From assembly GCA_017165825.1 (NCBI GenBank), contig CM029387.1, forward strand, positions 16,479,311 through 16,543,310: DNA of 64,000 nt. The letters run 5' to 3'. This DNA is from Hepsetus odoe (lineage: Eukaryota; Chordata; Actinopteri; Characiformes; Hepsetidae). The notes below the pieces were generated by a model that saw only the letters and a program-made list of their open reading frames with translations, did not search any database and was not told the origin of the DNA. The translations under genes and the position numbers were made by a program. This document shows positions 34,801 through 46,690 of the stretch, one piece after another. Numbering within the stretch: position 1 is the first letter of the stretch; each line of letters starts with the position of its first letter.

Positions 34801-34926
34801 ACAAGTCTGGTGAAAGAACTAACACGAAGCTACACGTTTGTTGGAGCGATGAAAGGAGGAGAAGTGGAGAGAGCGTGTGCGCACTTGGCTCTGCTGCTGG
34901 ACTCTGAACGGGAGTCACTGCTGGAG
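34801..34926 (+). other. isolated exon-like segment of unknown gene
   Basis: 126 bp open segment after a strong pyrimidine tract ending CTCCGCTAAG, and before GAG|GTGCGT. Phase 0 at both ends, 42 codons: TSLVKELTRSYTFVGAMKGG, then EVERACAHLALLLDSERESL and LE. Locally CpG-rich and unlike the flanking AT-rich sequence. The GG-E--A--A--L spacing faintly recalls the N-terminal LUBAC-tethering helix of RBCK1/SHARPIN, but I do not claim identity. An ATG lies upstream in frame at 34768, so it could also be a first exon. No partner exon was found nearby; it may be a relic or belong to a gene with distant exons. Confidence 0.35.
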
Positions 34927-35426
34927 GTGCGTTCAAGGGTTGATTCGTGCGTTGTTGTTCATCCTTTAAGTTGAATACACGGGGCTAGCCGTTCCTGGAT
35001 GCTTTTAAAGTTTATCCAAGGACTGTGTGGGTCTAAAACTGCCCTAAAGCAAGCAGCGGAACAGGGGCGTCTGCTCCGCAGTCGCTCTTTCCTCCGGACT
35101 CCTGAACACAGACATGAAGAGGTGAATGAATAAAGACGTGTGGGTGGTTCTTCTGGGTTGAATGTGATGTGAGTCCCATCTCGTGTTTTCCTTCCTCTAA
35201 CAATGTCCTGATCGCATCTGCCTGTTAGATACCAGTGACTGATCGGCTGTGTGTTTAAATATTTAGTAGTGATATTGAAATGATGCTTATTTACTCTTTG
35301 TGGGTCGTTTGACATTGAAGGCAGTCGTGACTGAACACTCAGTAGGGCTGGGCGATGTGACAATATTTTCATCATCATGATAAATTACAATCACGGTTTT
35401 TATTCCTGATATCGTCTGGAAGTTGG

Positions 35427-35660
35427 GGCAGCGGTGGCCTAGTGGTTAGGGAGTTGCCCCGCATCGGAAGATTGTGGGTTCGATTCCCTCACACGTAGGT
35501 TGCCCTGAGGTGCCCTTGAGCAAGGTACCGTCCCTGTCACTGCTCCCCGGGCTTTCAATAGCTGCACGGTGTTTGAGTGCATGGGTTAAATGCAGAGGTC
35601 CAGGTTCATGTGTGCTGTGCTGTGACCTCGCAATGACAAGGGTTGTCACTTTCACTTAGA
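35427..35660 (+). repeat. tRNA-derived SINE copy, plus strand
   Basis: Nearly full-length: GGGGCAGCGGTGGCCTAGTG head, B box GGTTCGATTCC, and the tail 'ggttgtcactttcactt'. Confidence 0.9.
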
Positions 35661-35837
35661 AAGTTAAAAACTCATGAACTTTATGTTTTAATTGGCAGGA
35701 TTACTCCTGTTGAACTGAACTGAGTAGTTGTGTTCTTATTTCAGTAGTACTGAAAGCTTTTATGGCTTTATTCAAACTTGTGAAACATGTGCTGTCCATA
35801 GAATAAATATCACGACATTATGGAGCTTCTTCAAGTA

Positions 35838-36055
35838 GCCGCGGCCTAGTGTTTTAGGAATAGGCCTCAAGTCATGGGTTCAAATCCCAAATCAGTAGGT
35901 CGGCCTGAAGTACCCTTGAGCAAGGTACCGTCCCCATCACTGCTCCCCGGGTGCTGCATATGACTGCTCACTGATGGATGCTGTGTATGGGTTAAATGCA
36001 GAGAATGTGATGTGTACTCACAATCAAAGGGTGACAAAGGGTCACTTTCACCTCA
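35838..36055 (+). repeat. tRNA-derived SINE copy, plus strand, diverged
   Basis: Diverged head 'agccgcggcctagtgtttta', B box GGTTCAAATCC, body 'gtacccttgagcaaggtacc'. Confidence 0.85.
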
Positions 36056-36354
36056 GTTATATTTTTGCCTTATCGCCCACCCTTAAAATTAATGTGCCAA
36101 TGTAATACTAAGTGATGATCTGACATCTATTACTTGTTTTCTACTGGCAAAATAAAGACAGAATACTTCCATTATGGTTCTATGTCTATAATATTATTTT
36201 TTTAGTTGCTCTTAAACTGGTCATTTGCCTACTAAGTAGGTCTGTTATTGGGTGAGATCAATACATGTTTCAGTGATGTGAAGGAATAGTTTGGCATTAT
36301 TTTAATCATTTTTATGAATAAAGATGCAGTTGATCCACCAAGATATGGGATGGA

Positions 36355-36555
36355 AGTGAAAGTGACTATTCTTGTCATTGTGAAAAATAGCACAGCACAA
36401 AGTGAGACGCAACAAAATTCAACCTCTGCATTTTACCCATATAAAAGTGTAGCAGTGGGCTGCGATTGAAAGCATCCGGGGAGCAGTGATGGGGACAGTA
36501 CCTTGCTCAAGGGGATTTCAGGGCAACCTACTGGTCTGGGATAAGAACCCCCGGA
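36355..36555 (-). repeat. tRNA-derived SINE copy, minus strand
   Basis: Reverse complement of the SINE body ('gtaccttgctcaaggggatt', 'agggcaacctactggtctgg'); the head is lost. Confidence 0.8.
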
Positions 36556-36597
36556 TGAATTCCTGGCTGCGTCAGAGGCAAGCCTCACTAACAAACC

Positions 36598-36830
36598 AGT
36601 GTTGGCCTAGGGTTGGGGAGTTGGCCACAGAATCAGAAGATTGTGGGTTCAAACCCCTTACCAGTAGGTTGCCTTGAGGTACCCTTGAGCAAGGTACTGT
36701 CACTGCTCTCCGGGCACTTTCATAGCTGCCCGGTGTGTGTTTGTGCATGAGCTAAATACAGAGATCCAATTTTGTTGTGGTGTGCTGTGTGTACTCACAA
36801 TGACAAGAATAGTCACTTAGAATAGTCAAT
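36598..36830 (+). repeat. tRNA-derived SINE copy, plus strand
   Basis: Degenerate A box 'ttggcctagggttggggagt', B box GGTTCAAACCCC, and the tail 'caatgacaagaatagtcact'. Confidence 0.85.
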
Positions 36831-36879
36831 AGTCAATAAAAATGAACAAAACTTCAGAGCTACAGGCAGCCATTTCAGA

Positions 36880-37440
36880 CCGGGCTATTGACTAATAATT
36901 GTTATTATAGCTTATAGCTGTATGATTTAGTAAGTTGCATTACTTAATATATTATTTAACATGTTACTTGTTTATGATAGTGTAAATATATATGCTGATT
37001 AGGTACCTTGCTCGAGGGCACGCTACTGGTAAGGGATTCAAACCCAACTCCCTAACCACTAGGCCAATGCTGCCCCAATTAGTTGTTACAATGTTAATAT
37101 ATACATTAATGGCTTGTGATAATGTTAATACATAAATGCTAATCAGTCATGATAATGCTAATATAAATGTTAATAGTTTATGATGATAATAATATATGCA
37201 CTAACGACTCATGTGTATGTTAATATATGCATTAGTAGTTTGATATGTTACCTTATATGGTTAATCAGGACTAACAATGTTAACAGCTTATAAATTCTGA
37301 TATTGTCAATGCATAAGCCAAACATTTAGTATAATCCTAACAGTTATGATTATGTTAACATGTAATGTAATCAGTCAGTAAAGTGTTAATATATACAGCT
37401 TCAGTCATGATAACATTAGCATAGAAGCTTTTGGCATATT
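36880..37440. repeat. degenerate AT-rich minisatellite interrupted by a SINE fragment
   Basis: Recurring variants of a unit of roughly 30-40 bp containing 'cagtcatgataatgttaata' with 'atatatgcattaat' (for example 37085-37135, 37140-37185, 37200-37245, 37370-37420). A minus-strand SINE fragment (37002-37075: 'ggtaccttgctcgagggcac' to the head complement) sits inside it. Confidence 0.6.
37002..37075 (-). repeat. tRNA-derived SINE fragment, minus strand
   Basis: Head and B-box portion only, reversed, embedded in the AT-rich minisatellite. Confidence 0.8.
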
Positions 37441-38900
37441 GAATATTTTAAATGAAAGAAATGGAGGCGAATATTTTACAGCAGCAGGCTTCATGCCTTA
37501 TGTTAAATGAAATTGTTCCGATTGAATGATTCATATGTAGGTCAGTGTGTGGCTTAATAAACAAAAAAAAAATCCTCTGAAACTGGTCAGGTACAGAGAC
37601 TGCACTGAAAATGAGAGCCAAAAACATTGTGCTTCAGGGAACATGAAGAACTGTTCCTCAGTAATAAAATTAAATAACATTATATAACAATGAAATAAAA
37701 AATACAAAAAAGAAATGGGAGCAGGCTCAAGACTTACAATTGTACTGTACAGTCATCATTTATGACATGTTAGAATTTAAAGCAGCTATGATACTGGTTG
37801 CATATTACAATCTGATAATAATAAAAATAATAATAATAATAATCTAAAATTTTGGGGGGAAAAGTTATCAAATGTGTTGCAAAAAAATTATAAGCAACAA
37901 TAGGAACATCCATAGGATGTTTTTAGACGCCGTGGAGATGGACCCCATGTTCTGTAGGTTCAGTAAACATTTATGGGTCTTCTTGTCCAGACCACACAGT
38001 CGTCTCCTGTCCACTCCAGCCTGGGTCCTTTAAGCAGTCATTAAAGTAATGACTCAACGGGCACTGGGCGTTTGAGATTTGATGAAGGGTAGATGGTAGT
38101 GTCAGTGTGGGTTAAGGCCACCCACACAAACGCATATAATTTTAAAAGGCTGCATTCACATTTACAGCAGCACTTTCAGGCATCTGGTACTAATGTTTGA
38201 ATCCATAGCAAACTATGTCAGCTGTAATGCATGTCAGCGATTGTTTGTCTCTATGTGCAAAGACAATGTGTAGTGCCTTGTCACCATCATTACAAAGACA
38301 GCATCTTTACAGTAGCATTATGGGAGTCAGTACAAGATGTTCTTAACTTATGGTATCCGGAAGTGATTTTATTGTAATAAGGATTTATTTCGAGTAATTG
38401 TAGACTATTTCCATTGTTCCATTTGTAATCGAGTGTTTTAGTTGGGCTATATTTTATACTACAAATGTACTTTTCTCTGAGTTCCCCTCTGCTGCACTGC
38501 GATAGAGAAATCCAGAGTTTTTGGCCTACTATAAGCAAGTCATCCTTGAATGCTTTTGTAGTCTCATTCCACCAAATCCCAGAGCAATATCCAGGGTAGG
38601 AACTGGTGATGTTTTAGGCCACGGGCAGGTTAGTACTGCAGCAGAAAAGGTTCTTTTTAAGAAAAATAACATTTCTATTGAAACCTAGAATTGTTACTGG
38701 GTTTGTCAAGTAACCAAGCTTGTAGTTCATCTTTGTGTTTGTAGGCTGTGGATTTCCGAAGCTGTTTTGAAAAGGGACACAATTATATTAGAATCTTAAC
38801 TATGTTGATTTTTGCCTGAAAAATAATCTTGGAAGGATTGCACAATATGGGCAAACATGAAGCACTGCCATTATATTGCTGATTATATCAGAATCAGTGC
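37441..38900. other. intergenic, nothing recognised
   Basis: AT-rich with a short AAT microsatellite near 37817-37840; no exon or known repeat identified. Confidence 0.4.
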
Positions 38901-38903
38901 TGT

Positions 38904-39165
38904 GGGGCAGCGGTGGCCTAGTGGTTAGGGCGTTGCCACGCATCGGAAGATTGTGGGTTCGATTCCCTCACAAGTTGGTTGCCCTGAGCAAGGTCCCGTC
39001 CCCGTCACTGTTCCCCGGGCGCTTTCAATAGCTGCCCACTGCTGCACGCTGTTAGTGTGCATGGGTTAAAAGCAGAGGTCCAATTTCGTTGTGGTTCACA
39101 CTTGCTGTGTTGTGACCTCACAATGACAAGGGTTGTCACTTTCGTGACAGAAAGCAAAAGGAAAC
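38904..39165 (+). repeat. tRNA-derived SINE copy, plus strand, near full length
   Basis: Intact head GGGGCAGCGGTGGCCTAGTG, B box GGTTCGATTCCC, and the tail 'caatgacaagggttgtcact'. One of the best preserved copies. Confidence 0.92.
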
Positions 39166-39659
39166 TTTCACTTTCAATCAGTTAAAAGGTGGGCAAAATA
39201 ATTTGCCTTCTGTTTTATTATATGCATAACTTCATCAAAACACCCGGTACCACTGACCTGGAGCTGTGATTGATCACCTTGAGCTGGAGCTGTGATTGGT
39301 ATCCTTCAAATTTTATATCACTGCATCTCTGATTAACATTTTCTTCCAAATAAATATGCAGCTTTGCAAAAAAGCTACTTGTTATATTTCTTACCCTCTG
39401 TTATAGTTTAACCATTAGAGGTTTATTCATGACGTTTGACTGGACATTTAGAACATTAGATTTGTATCTTGAAGACATTTTTATCTTGAAAAGTAGTGCT
39501 AGTAGACAGTAGTGTAAAGGGATTCTCCAGCATTTATAAGCAGAAATGGCCAAAATGAAGCTTTGGCAGGCGTTCCACTGTTTTTAGTGACTGAAATACC
39601 AGCGCAGGCGCCGTATAGGGACTGAAAGTGCTCCAAACACACAGCTTGTTAACATAAGG

Positions 39660-39855
39660 GTGGGGCAGTGATGGCCTAGTGGTTATGGAGTTGGCCCCCA
39701 GATCGAAAGATTGTGGCAAGGTACTGTCCCGATCACTGCTCCCTGGGCACATTCAATAGCAGCCCCCAGCAGCACATGTGTGAGCGTACGGGTTAAATGC
39801 AGAGGTGTAATTTCACCTTGTGGTTCACAATGACAAGAATGGTCACTTTCATATT
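39660..39855 (+). repeat. tRNA-derived SINE copy, plus strand, internal deletion
   Basis: Head 'ggggcagtgatggcctagtg'; the B box is deleted (the sequence jumps from 'gattgtgg' to 'caaggtactg'); the tail 'caatgacaagaatggtcact' is present. Confidence 0.88.
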
Positions 39856-40599
39856 TGTGTTTTTACTCAGTTGCTTGGAACAGATGGAACGTTTACTTGC
39901 CTATGCTGCAGTTATTTGGAATAGCCAGTGTTGGCCACCTTGTTCAAAGAGTTTTTGCTATCTGACTAAAAATATTTTTACTCTGAGAGTGATCAGTTGG
40001 AGAATTAAAATGATGTATTGGCATCATGGAAATGATCAACTATTCACAACAGGAGAAGATATTCTTTTATTAATAACAATAATCTAGGCAGCAGATCTTT
40101 TGGAGGATGGTTTAAAGGTGGACTGATCTTGTGAATACTCTCAGAATTTCCATTTACTATAGCTTCATACACATTCAGAGCCAGTTTGGCTTGAGTTTAA
40201 GCAGTTACAGCAAAGGCTGAATTGGTTTGGTCTGCCAACAACAGCTCAGTGGCTTCCAGAAGGCAATTAGAAGGTAATGAAGCAAGAGAAAATCTCCAAA
40301 GCCTTTCTTGGGGGGTAACCTGGATGATAATCTGAATTTAAGCCATTCACTGATACATTTTAGACATTAATAAATCATCAAAGGCTCATGTTACCCTGCA
40401 TGATGCACAGAATGCAAAATGCAAACACCAGGCGGCTGCACAGAGCTGACGAGACAAGGGCAAAGCCTTTTCCAAAATCAGCAACTATTTAGATTTCTGA
40501 AAAATTCTTTGAAGAAAGAATCTTTGATGTTGTTACGTCATTCAAAGTTAGCTTGTTGGGTTGCAAAATTGTTTGTATCACATCTTTGTCAGTTTGCTA

Positions 40600-42310
40600 G
40601 TTTTATTTATTATTTTTTTTTTGCATTTTTCATTCACTGGTTTCTTCTTTTCTCCTTTGGTTCTCTGTTTATTTTGGGTCAAGGATCCATCCGCCTTCTG
40701 TGTTTCTGCCTGCTCTGTCACCCCAGCTGTTAACCTAGACAACATTGAAGAAAACTCACACTTGCACCCTGCCTCCTTTTCTGCTTCCCCTGTCACCTTG
40801 TTACAGAATGCATGGCCACCCAAGGATACAGCAAGTTTGTTCATGGAGCAGCAGAGGGCTATTCAGAATGATACCAGGCTAGGGTCTCCCCTGCCAATTT
40901 CTAACCCATCTGCCTAGCGGCAAGCAAAAGGTCTCTCCCCTGACCAGCTTTTTCTTTGCTAATTTTGGTGGCCACTGCCACTTTCTCAAAGGCTAGTCAT
41001 GAAGACATCCATTTTACCCCTGTTGAATAGGGAGATGCCCTGCTGGTGATTTTTGTGAGGGGGGAGCATATGACGGTCATTCTTAAGTGATTCATCCAAA
41101 CTATATTTTATAGTGGCTCTGGGAATTCAAGAGAGAATAAATGAACCAGCAGTTGGCTGGTTCTGACTCCACATCCTGCCCAATGCTTTAGAGAGCACAG
41201 ATGAACCAACATGGTGTTCAGTTTTTCAGCCTGTGGCATCTAACCTGCAGCAGAGGAGGTCACAGCAGCCCATTCAAACAGACATTTGTTGAGGTCCACC
41301 TCCTCCTGAGAATGACACAGCACTTTCTTCCTTACTTGTTCCCTTTCCAGCCAGGTTTCCAGTTCCGCGACCAGCCACTTTACCAGCTCTCTTCATAACC
41401 TGCATCCTAATTCACAGTCCACTCGGATTCCCATTTCTCCAGCGGTTATCTCACTTAAGTTCCCATTTGTCCTTCAAGTTTCTTGTTTGTTGTTCCTTCA
41501 TTGTTAGTACCAAAGCTGTTTATTTGAAATCATTCTACATATTGCCATTTTACATAAAGTCCAAGTCACTGTCCCAGCTTGCATACTGGCCACTGGTCTT
41601 TTTCCCTGTCCCTGTCGCTATTGGTGCTTCTGTGGCTTTTGTTGGCTTTTCATGTCACCATATTTGTTCTCAATTGCCATTGTAGCCCCAGTCACTATTT
41701 CTGTCTGTCCAGTACGTCAGATCCCTCATCAAGTCTTGTTTAGAGTCCATAGCCCAGGCCCTAGTATGGTCCTCTGTCCAAACTAACAGGCAGTGCACAT
41801 TCTGTCCCCTGTTTCTGTTTTGTGTCCTCCAACCCCAGCTTCCAGTGACATTTTATCTTCTGATTTATGAGATGTTTTATGTGCTGAAGGAGCTGTGCAC
41901 TGGGTCAGGAGGTGGGCATTCGATGGTCTTCCTGCATTATCTGTGATCTATCTTGTTTTGTGTATCCATGTGCTGTCTTCCCTTGTCCTGCTTCCTTATT
42001 GCACCTCTCACCTGTGTCTAGCCAGTAGCCATGGACTCTTTTGTCTGTTTTCCCAGGTGTTTCTTGTCTTCCTCTGATGTATTGATACCACTTTGTTTGC
42101 TCCTGTTCCTGGCCCTGCATTGCTAAGTTTCATCAAGTGAAATATGCAGTCTTATTTGGTTCCCAGTCCTGCTTTTCTCTTTTGGATCTCTCTTTATTTT
42201 GCTTCATGCGTCATGGGTCCACCAGCCTGGGTTTCTGCCTAAAGAGACTTGTATTTTGTTCTCTCCTCTGTTTGCCCTGGCACCTTGTTTTTGCCAATTT
42301 TGTAGACACA
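40600..42310 (+). mobile_element. possible decayed LTR-like or composite element
   Basis: Two similar direct segments, about 40640-40725 ('ctcctttggttctctgttta' with 'tctgtgtttctgcctg') and about 42172-42245 ('ctcttttggatctctcttta' with 'tgggtttctgcctaaa'), bracket 1.5 kb of pyrimidine-rich sequence. No reverse transcriptase, protease or integrase motif is visible, so the class is uncertain. Confidence 0.3.
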
Positions 42311-43197
42311 GATTAGACTTAGTCCCACACTACATTTCACAGTCCATCGCATTTAAAAAAAACCTTTTTAGAAATTTTGCACTACGCTTAATCTGTAGTT
42401 GGTAAAGCAGCTCTTGATGTGAATAATCCATTTTCTACAGTGGAACATAATGTGACATTAAAAAATAAATAAACACTGCAGTTTACTGTAAATCAGCAGG
42501 CCACAGAAAGAGGAAAAGACTTCACCGCCTTACTCTGAAGCGTTTCCAAAGAAGCTTTGCTTGGCTGGACTTGGATCTTGTGGAATCTGTATATTCTGTC
42601 CATCTTTCCAATAGCACAGTGAGCAAGCAGCAACAATAATTGAGATAGCATAGATATTTTCTTTGCAGCAAGTTTAAGGAGATAACAGCCATTGAAAGTA
42701 GATGCAGTGGAATGTGTTTGGTGCTCATACGATATAGGTTTAAAAAAAACTGATATATAGACTCTCATATATAAGATTTATACACCTCCACATAAAGCCC
42801 CTGGTAAACACAGATCAATACATATACTTCAAACATGTACATTCCTGGAATCAAACTGTTATGTAGTTGTTTAGTCCTTGCCTAAGAAAAATGAAAAAAA
42901 TTTGATTCAGTGTTACCTATAATCTCCCCACAATGTTTAGTGCTGAAAAGTGCTAACAAATGGACCCTGTTGACTCTGTTTGCTGTAAATACACCTCTCA
43001 GCAGTGCTTTTTGTTGAAAATGATTCAAGTTCCTAGACCAGTGATGTAACCTGTGGGTTACAGCACCACCATTGAACTGTGTGGACACAGCTAGGGAGCT
43101 ATAGGCTGTCAGATTTGTTTTTAACTGCAATACTTTTTAAGTAACAGATATAACAAATACTGTTGCTGAATACTATTTGCAAGTAGTTTTATATATG

Positions 43198-43231
43198 TCT
43201 ATCTATCTGTCTATCTAACAATCTATCTATC

Positions 43232-43264
<33 letters not shown>
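43198..43264 (+). repeat. (TATC)n microsatellite
   Basis: Imperfect CTAT units with TG and AA interruptions, ending in a pure run next to the Tc1-type end. Confidence 0.9.
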
Positions 43265-43274
43265 ATATGTATAT

Positions 43275-43804
43275 ATACAGTACTGTGCAAAGGTTTTAGG
43301 CAGGTGTGAAAAAATGCTGTAAACAAAGAATGCTTTCAGAAATATAATTAATGATTGTTTATTTTTATCAATTTACAAAATGCAAAGAGAGCGAACAAAA
43401 GAAAAATCTAAATCATATCAATATCTGGTGTTACTACCTTTTGCCTTCAAACCAGCATCAGTTCTTCTAGGTACACTTGCACAAAGTCAGGGATTCTGTA
43501 GGATTATTGTCGGTGTATGATCAACCAATTTTACCAAACAGGTGCTGATGATCATCAATGTCCAACGGAGGCTGAAACGCAGTCATGTTTGGAACAACCG
43601 ACCAGCCGAGTTCCTTCAAAAACTGTGTACAAGTGTACCTAGAAGAATTGATGCTGTTTTGAAGGCAAAGGGTGGTCACACCAAATATTGATTTGATTTA
43701 GATTTCTCTTTTGTTAATTCACTGCATTTTGTTGATTGATGAAAATAAATGATCAACACTTGAAAGCATTCTTTGTTTACAGCATTTTTTCACACCTGCC
43801 TAAA
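43275..43804 (+). mobile_element. internally deleted Tc1-like transposon
   Basis: The left terminus 'tacagtactgtgcaaaggtt' continues through 'gtgaaaaaatgctgtaaaca'. The right side carries the inverted copy 'tgtttacagcattttttcac' then 'acctgcctaaaac'. The transposase is lost, and the interior has an inner inverted pair ('ctaggtacacttgcaca' against 'gtgtacaagtgtacctag'). The last roughly 16 bp of the right end are missing where the RTE begins. Confidence 0.75.
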
Positions 43805-46690
43805 ACAACATACATATCATCTTTTTCTTTCAGCTGCTCCCATTTAGGGGTCGCCCTGCTTCAAACCACCTGCATGTTCTCTCTCAGCACGTCCATAAAC
43901 CTCCTCTTTGGTCTTCCTCTTATCCTCTTTCCTGGCAGCTCCATCTTCAACATCCTCCTCCCAATATAATCCTCATCTCTCCTCTGCACATGTCCAAACC
44001 AACGCAACCTTGCTTCTCTAACTTTGTCTCCAAGACGTCTAACCTGAGTTGTCCCTCTAATATACTCATTTCTAATTCTGTCCATCCTCGTCACACCCAA
44101 CGAAAATCTCAGCATCTTTAACTCTGACACCTCCAGCTCCGCCTCCTGCCTTTTTTCAGTGCAACTGTCTCCAACCCATACAACATAGCTGGTGTCACTA
44201 CTGTCCTGTAAACCTTCCCATTTACTCTAGCTGGTACCCGTCTGTCACAAATCACTCCAGCCACTCTTCTCCACCCATTCAAACCTGCCTGCACTCTCTT
44301 CTTCACCTCTCTTCCACACTCGCCATTACTCTGAACTGTTGATCCCAAGTATTTAAACTCCTCCACCTTTACCACCTCTGCTCCCAGGATCCTAACCACT
44401 CCACTTTCCTCCCTTTCATTCACACTCATGTATTCTCTCTTTGCCCTACTCACTTTCATTCCTCTCCTCTCTAGAGCATATCTCCATCTCTCCAGGTTCT
44501 CAAGCTGCTCCCTACTCTCACAGCAGATCACAATATCATCAGCAAATATCATTGTCCACGGAGACTCCTGTCTAACATCGTCCGTCAGCCTGTCCATTAC
44601 TATTGCAAACAAGAATGGGCTCAGTGCTGTTCCTTGATGGAATCCAACCTCTACCTTAAATGCATCCATCACTCTGACTGCATATCTCACCACTGTTACA
44701 CTGCCATCATACATATCCTGAATTACTCTCACATACTTCTCTGTAACATCAGACTTCCTCATACAAAACCACAACTCCTCTCTGGGCACCTTGTCATCTG
44801 CTTTCTCCAAATCCACAAAGGCACAATGTAACTCCTTCTGCCCTCCTCTGTACTTCTCCATCAACATCCTCAGAGCAAACATTGCATCTGTGGTGCTCTT
44901 TCTCAACCTAAAACCATACTGCTGTTCACTAATCCTCACCTCTGTTCTTAACCTAGCTTCCACTACTCTTTCCCATAAATTCATGGTGTGGCTGATCAAC
45001 TTTATCCCTCTATAGTTACTACAGCTCTGTGCATCACCCTTATTCTTGAAGATCGGTACCAGTACACTTCATCTCCACTCCTCAGGCATCCTCTCACTTT
45101 CCAAGATTGTGTTAAACAATCTGGTCAGAAACTCAACTGCCATCTCCCCTAAACACCTCCATGCTTCCACTGGTATGTCATCCGGTCCAACAGCCTTTCC
45201 ATTCTTTATCCTCTTCATCGCTGCCCTTACTTCCATCTTGTTTATTTGCTGCACTTCCTGGTTCACTCTCCTCAAATCTTCCAATCTTCTCTCTCTCTCA
45301 TTTTCTTCATTCATCAGCCCCTCAAAGTATTCCTTCCATCTGCACAACATGCTCTGTTCACTTGTGAGTACGTTTCCATTTCTATCTTTAATCGCCCTGA
45401 CCTGCTGCACATCTTTCCCAGATCTGTCTCTCTGTCTAGCCAATCAGTAAAGGTCCTTTTCTCCCTCTTTACTGTCCAACCTCTCATACAATTCACCAAA
45501 CACCTTATCTTTGGCCTTCACCACTGCTTTCTTTGCCCTGCAGTTCATCTCCTTGTACACCTGTCTACTTCCTTCATCTCTCTGACTGTCCCATGTCTTC
45601 TTTGCCTCCCTCTTCTTTTGAAAACACTCCTGGACTTCTTGGTTCCACCACCAGGTTTCCTTATCCTCCTTCTTCCTTCCAGATGTCACACCAAGTACAT
45701 TTCTAGCCGTCTGCCTTATCACTTCTGCAGTAGTTTCCCAGCAATCCGGTACCTCCCAGTGCCCATGTTAACTACTGCCTGAATGCCACCTTGCAGTCCT
45801 CCTCCTTCAACTTCCACCACTTGATCCTCGGCTCTGCCCTCACTTTCCTCCTCTTCTTGACCTCCAAGGTCATCCTACAGACCACCATCCTATGCTGTTT
45901 AGCTACACTCTCCCCTGTCACTACTTTGCAGTCTCCAGTCTCCTTCAGATTGACACTCCTGCAAAGAATATAATCCACCTGTGAGCAACTTCCTCCACTC
46001 TTATACGTCACCCTGTGCTCCTCCCTCTTCATAAAATAATTATTAACTACAGCCATTTCCATCCTTTTCACAAAATCTACAACTATGTGACCTCCAGCAT
46101 TCCTCTCCTTGACACCATGCCTACCCATCACCTCCACATCACCTCTGTTCCCTTCACCAACATGACCATTAAAATTTGCCCCAATCACCACTCTCTCTCC
46201 CTTGGGTACACTCTCTATCACTTCATCTAACTCACTCCAGAATTCTTCTTTCTCTACCAACCTGTGCAGCATAAGCACTAACAACATTCATTATCACACC
46301 TTCAACTTCCAGCTTCAAACTCATCACCCTCCCTGACACCCTCTTCACCTCCAAAACACTCTTCACATGTTCTTCCTTCAGGATAACACCTATAACTCCA
46401 TTCCTCCTTCTATCCACACCATGGTAGAACAGTTTATCTCCTCCTCCCTCTGGACATGCCTTCCTCCTCTTCTTCTTCTTCTTCTTCTCCTTTGGCCAAC
46501 AATAGTCCAATTTCCATCAACACCCTGTAGGCTAGCAGCACTGGTGGCGGTCATTGTTAACCCGGCCTCGACCAATCTGGTAAGAAAGTCTGTTTCGTTG
46601 TCCACATATTGATTTGGCAAGGTTTTACACCGGATGCCCTTCCTGATGTAACCCTGATGATTTATCTGGGCTTGGGATAAAATATAATAT
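43805..46690 (-). mobile_element. near full-length RTE-clade non-LTR retrotransposon (inactive)
   Basis: Minus strand, about 2.9 kb, 5' end to the right. From 46620: leader; APE-type endonuclease fragments (46510-45772); connector (45722-45069); reverse transcriptase (44999-44118) with the intact TMIFADDIVICCE active-site motif; C-terminal LDKVREARLRWFGHVQRRDE-type tail (44130-43861). It is broken by several frameshifts and stops. The usual endonuclease GADFNGHVG reads GANFNGHVG, losing the catalytic Asp, and DLEKAYDRV of the RT reads DLEKADDKV. RTE elements move by target-primed reverse transcription. Confidence 0.88.
44118..44999 (-). pseudogene. RTE reverse transcriptase open segment
   Basis: 293 codons without a stop. 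Motifs in order: QQYGFRLRKSTTDA (finger), FVDLEKADDKV, GFHQGTALSPFLFAIVMD, IFADDIVI (catalytic), EFKYLGSTVQSNGE (thumb). Part of the inactive RTE element, not a host gene. Confidence 0.85.

Noticed and set aside
37085..37440. CRISPR-like regularly spaced repeats
   Set aside because: Units are degenerate, AT-rich and without constant spacers, in a vertebrate genome; a minisatellite explains them.
40561..40917. 118-codon frame as a small membrane protein
   Set aside because: The hydrophobic start is a T-rich noncoding run, and the rest lies in the probable decayed element at 40.6-42.3 kb.
44118..46510. Host gene similar to 'craniofacial development protein 2-like' annotations
   Set aside because: Those database names are commonly given to RTE endonuclease/reverse transcriptase sequences; the motifs here are those of a retrotransposon.
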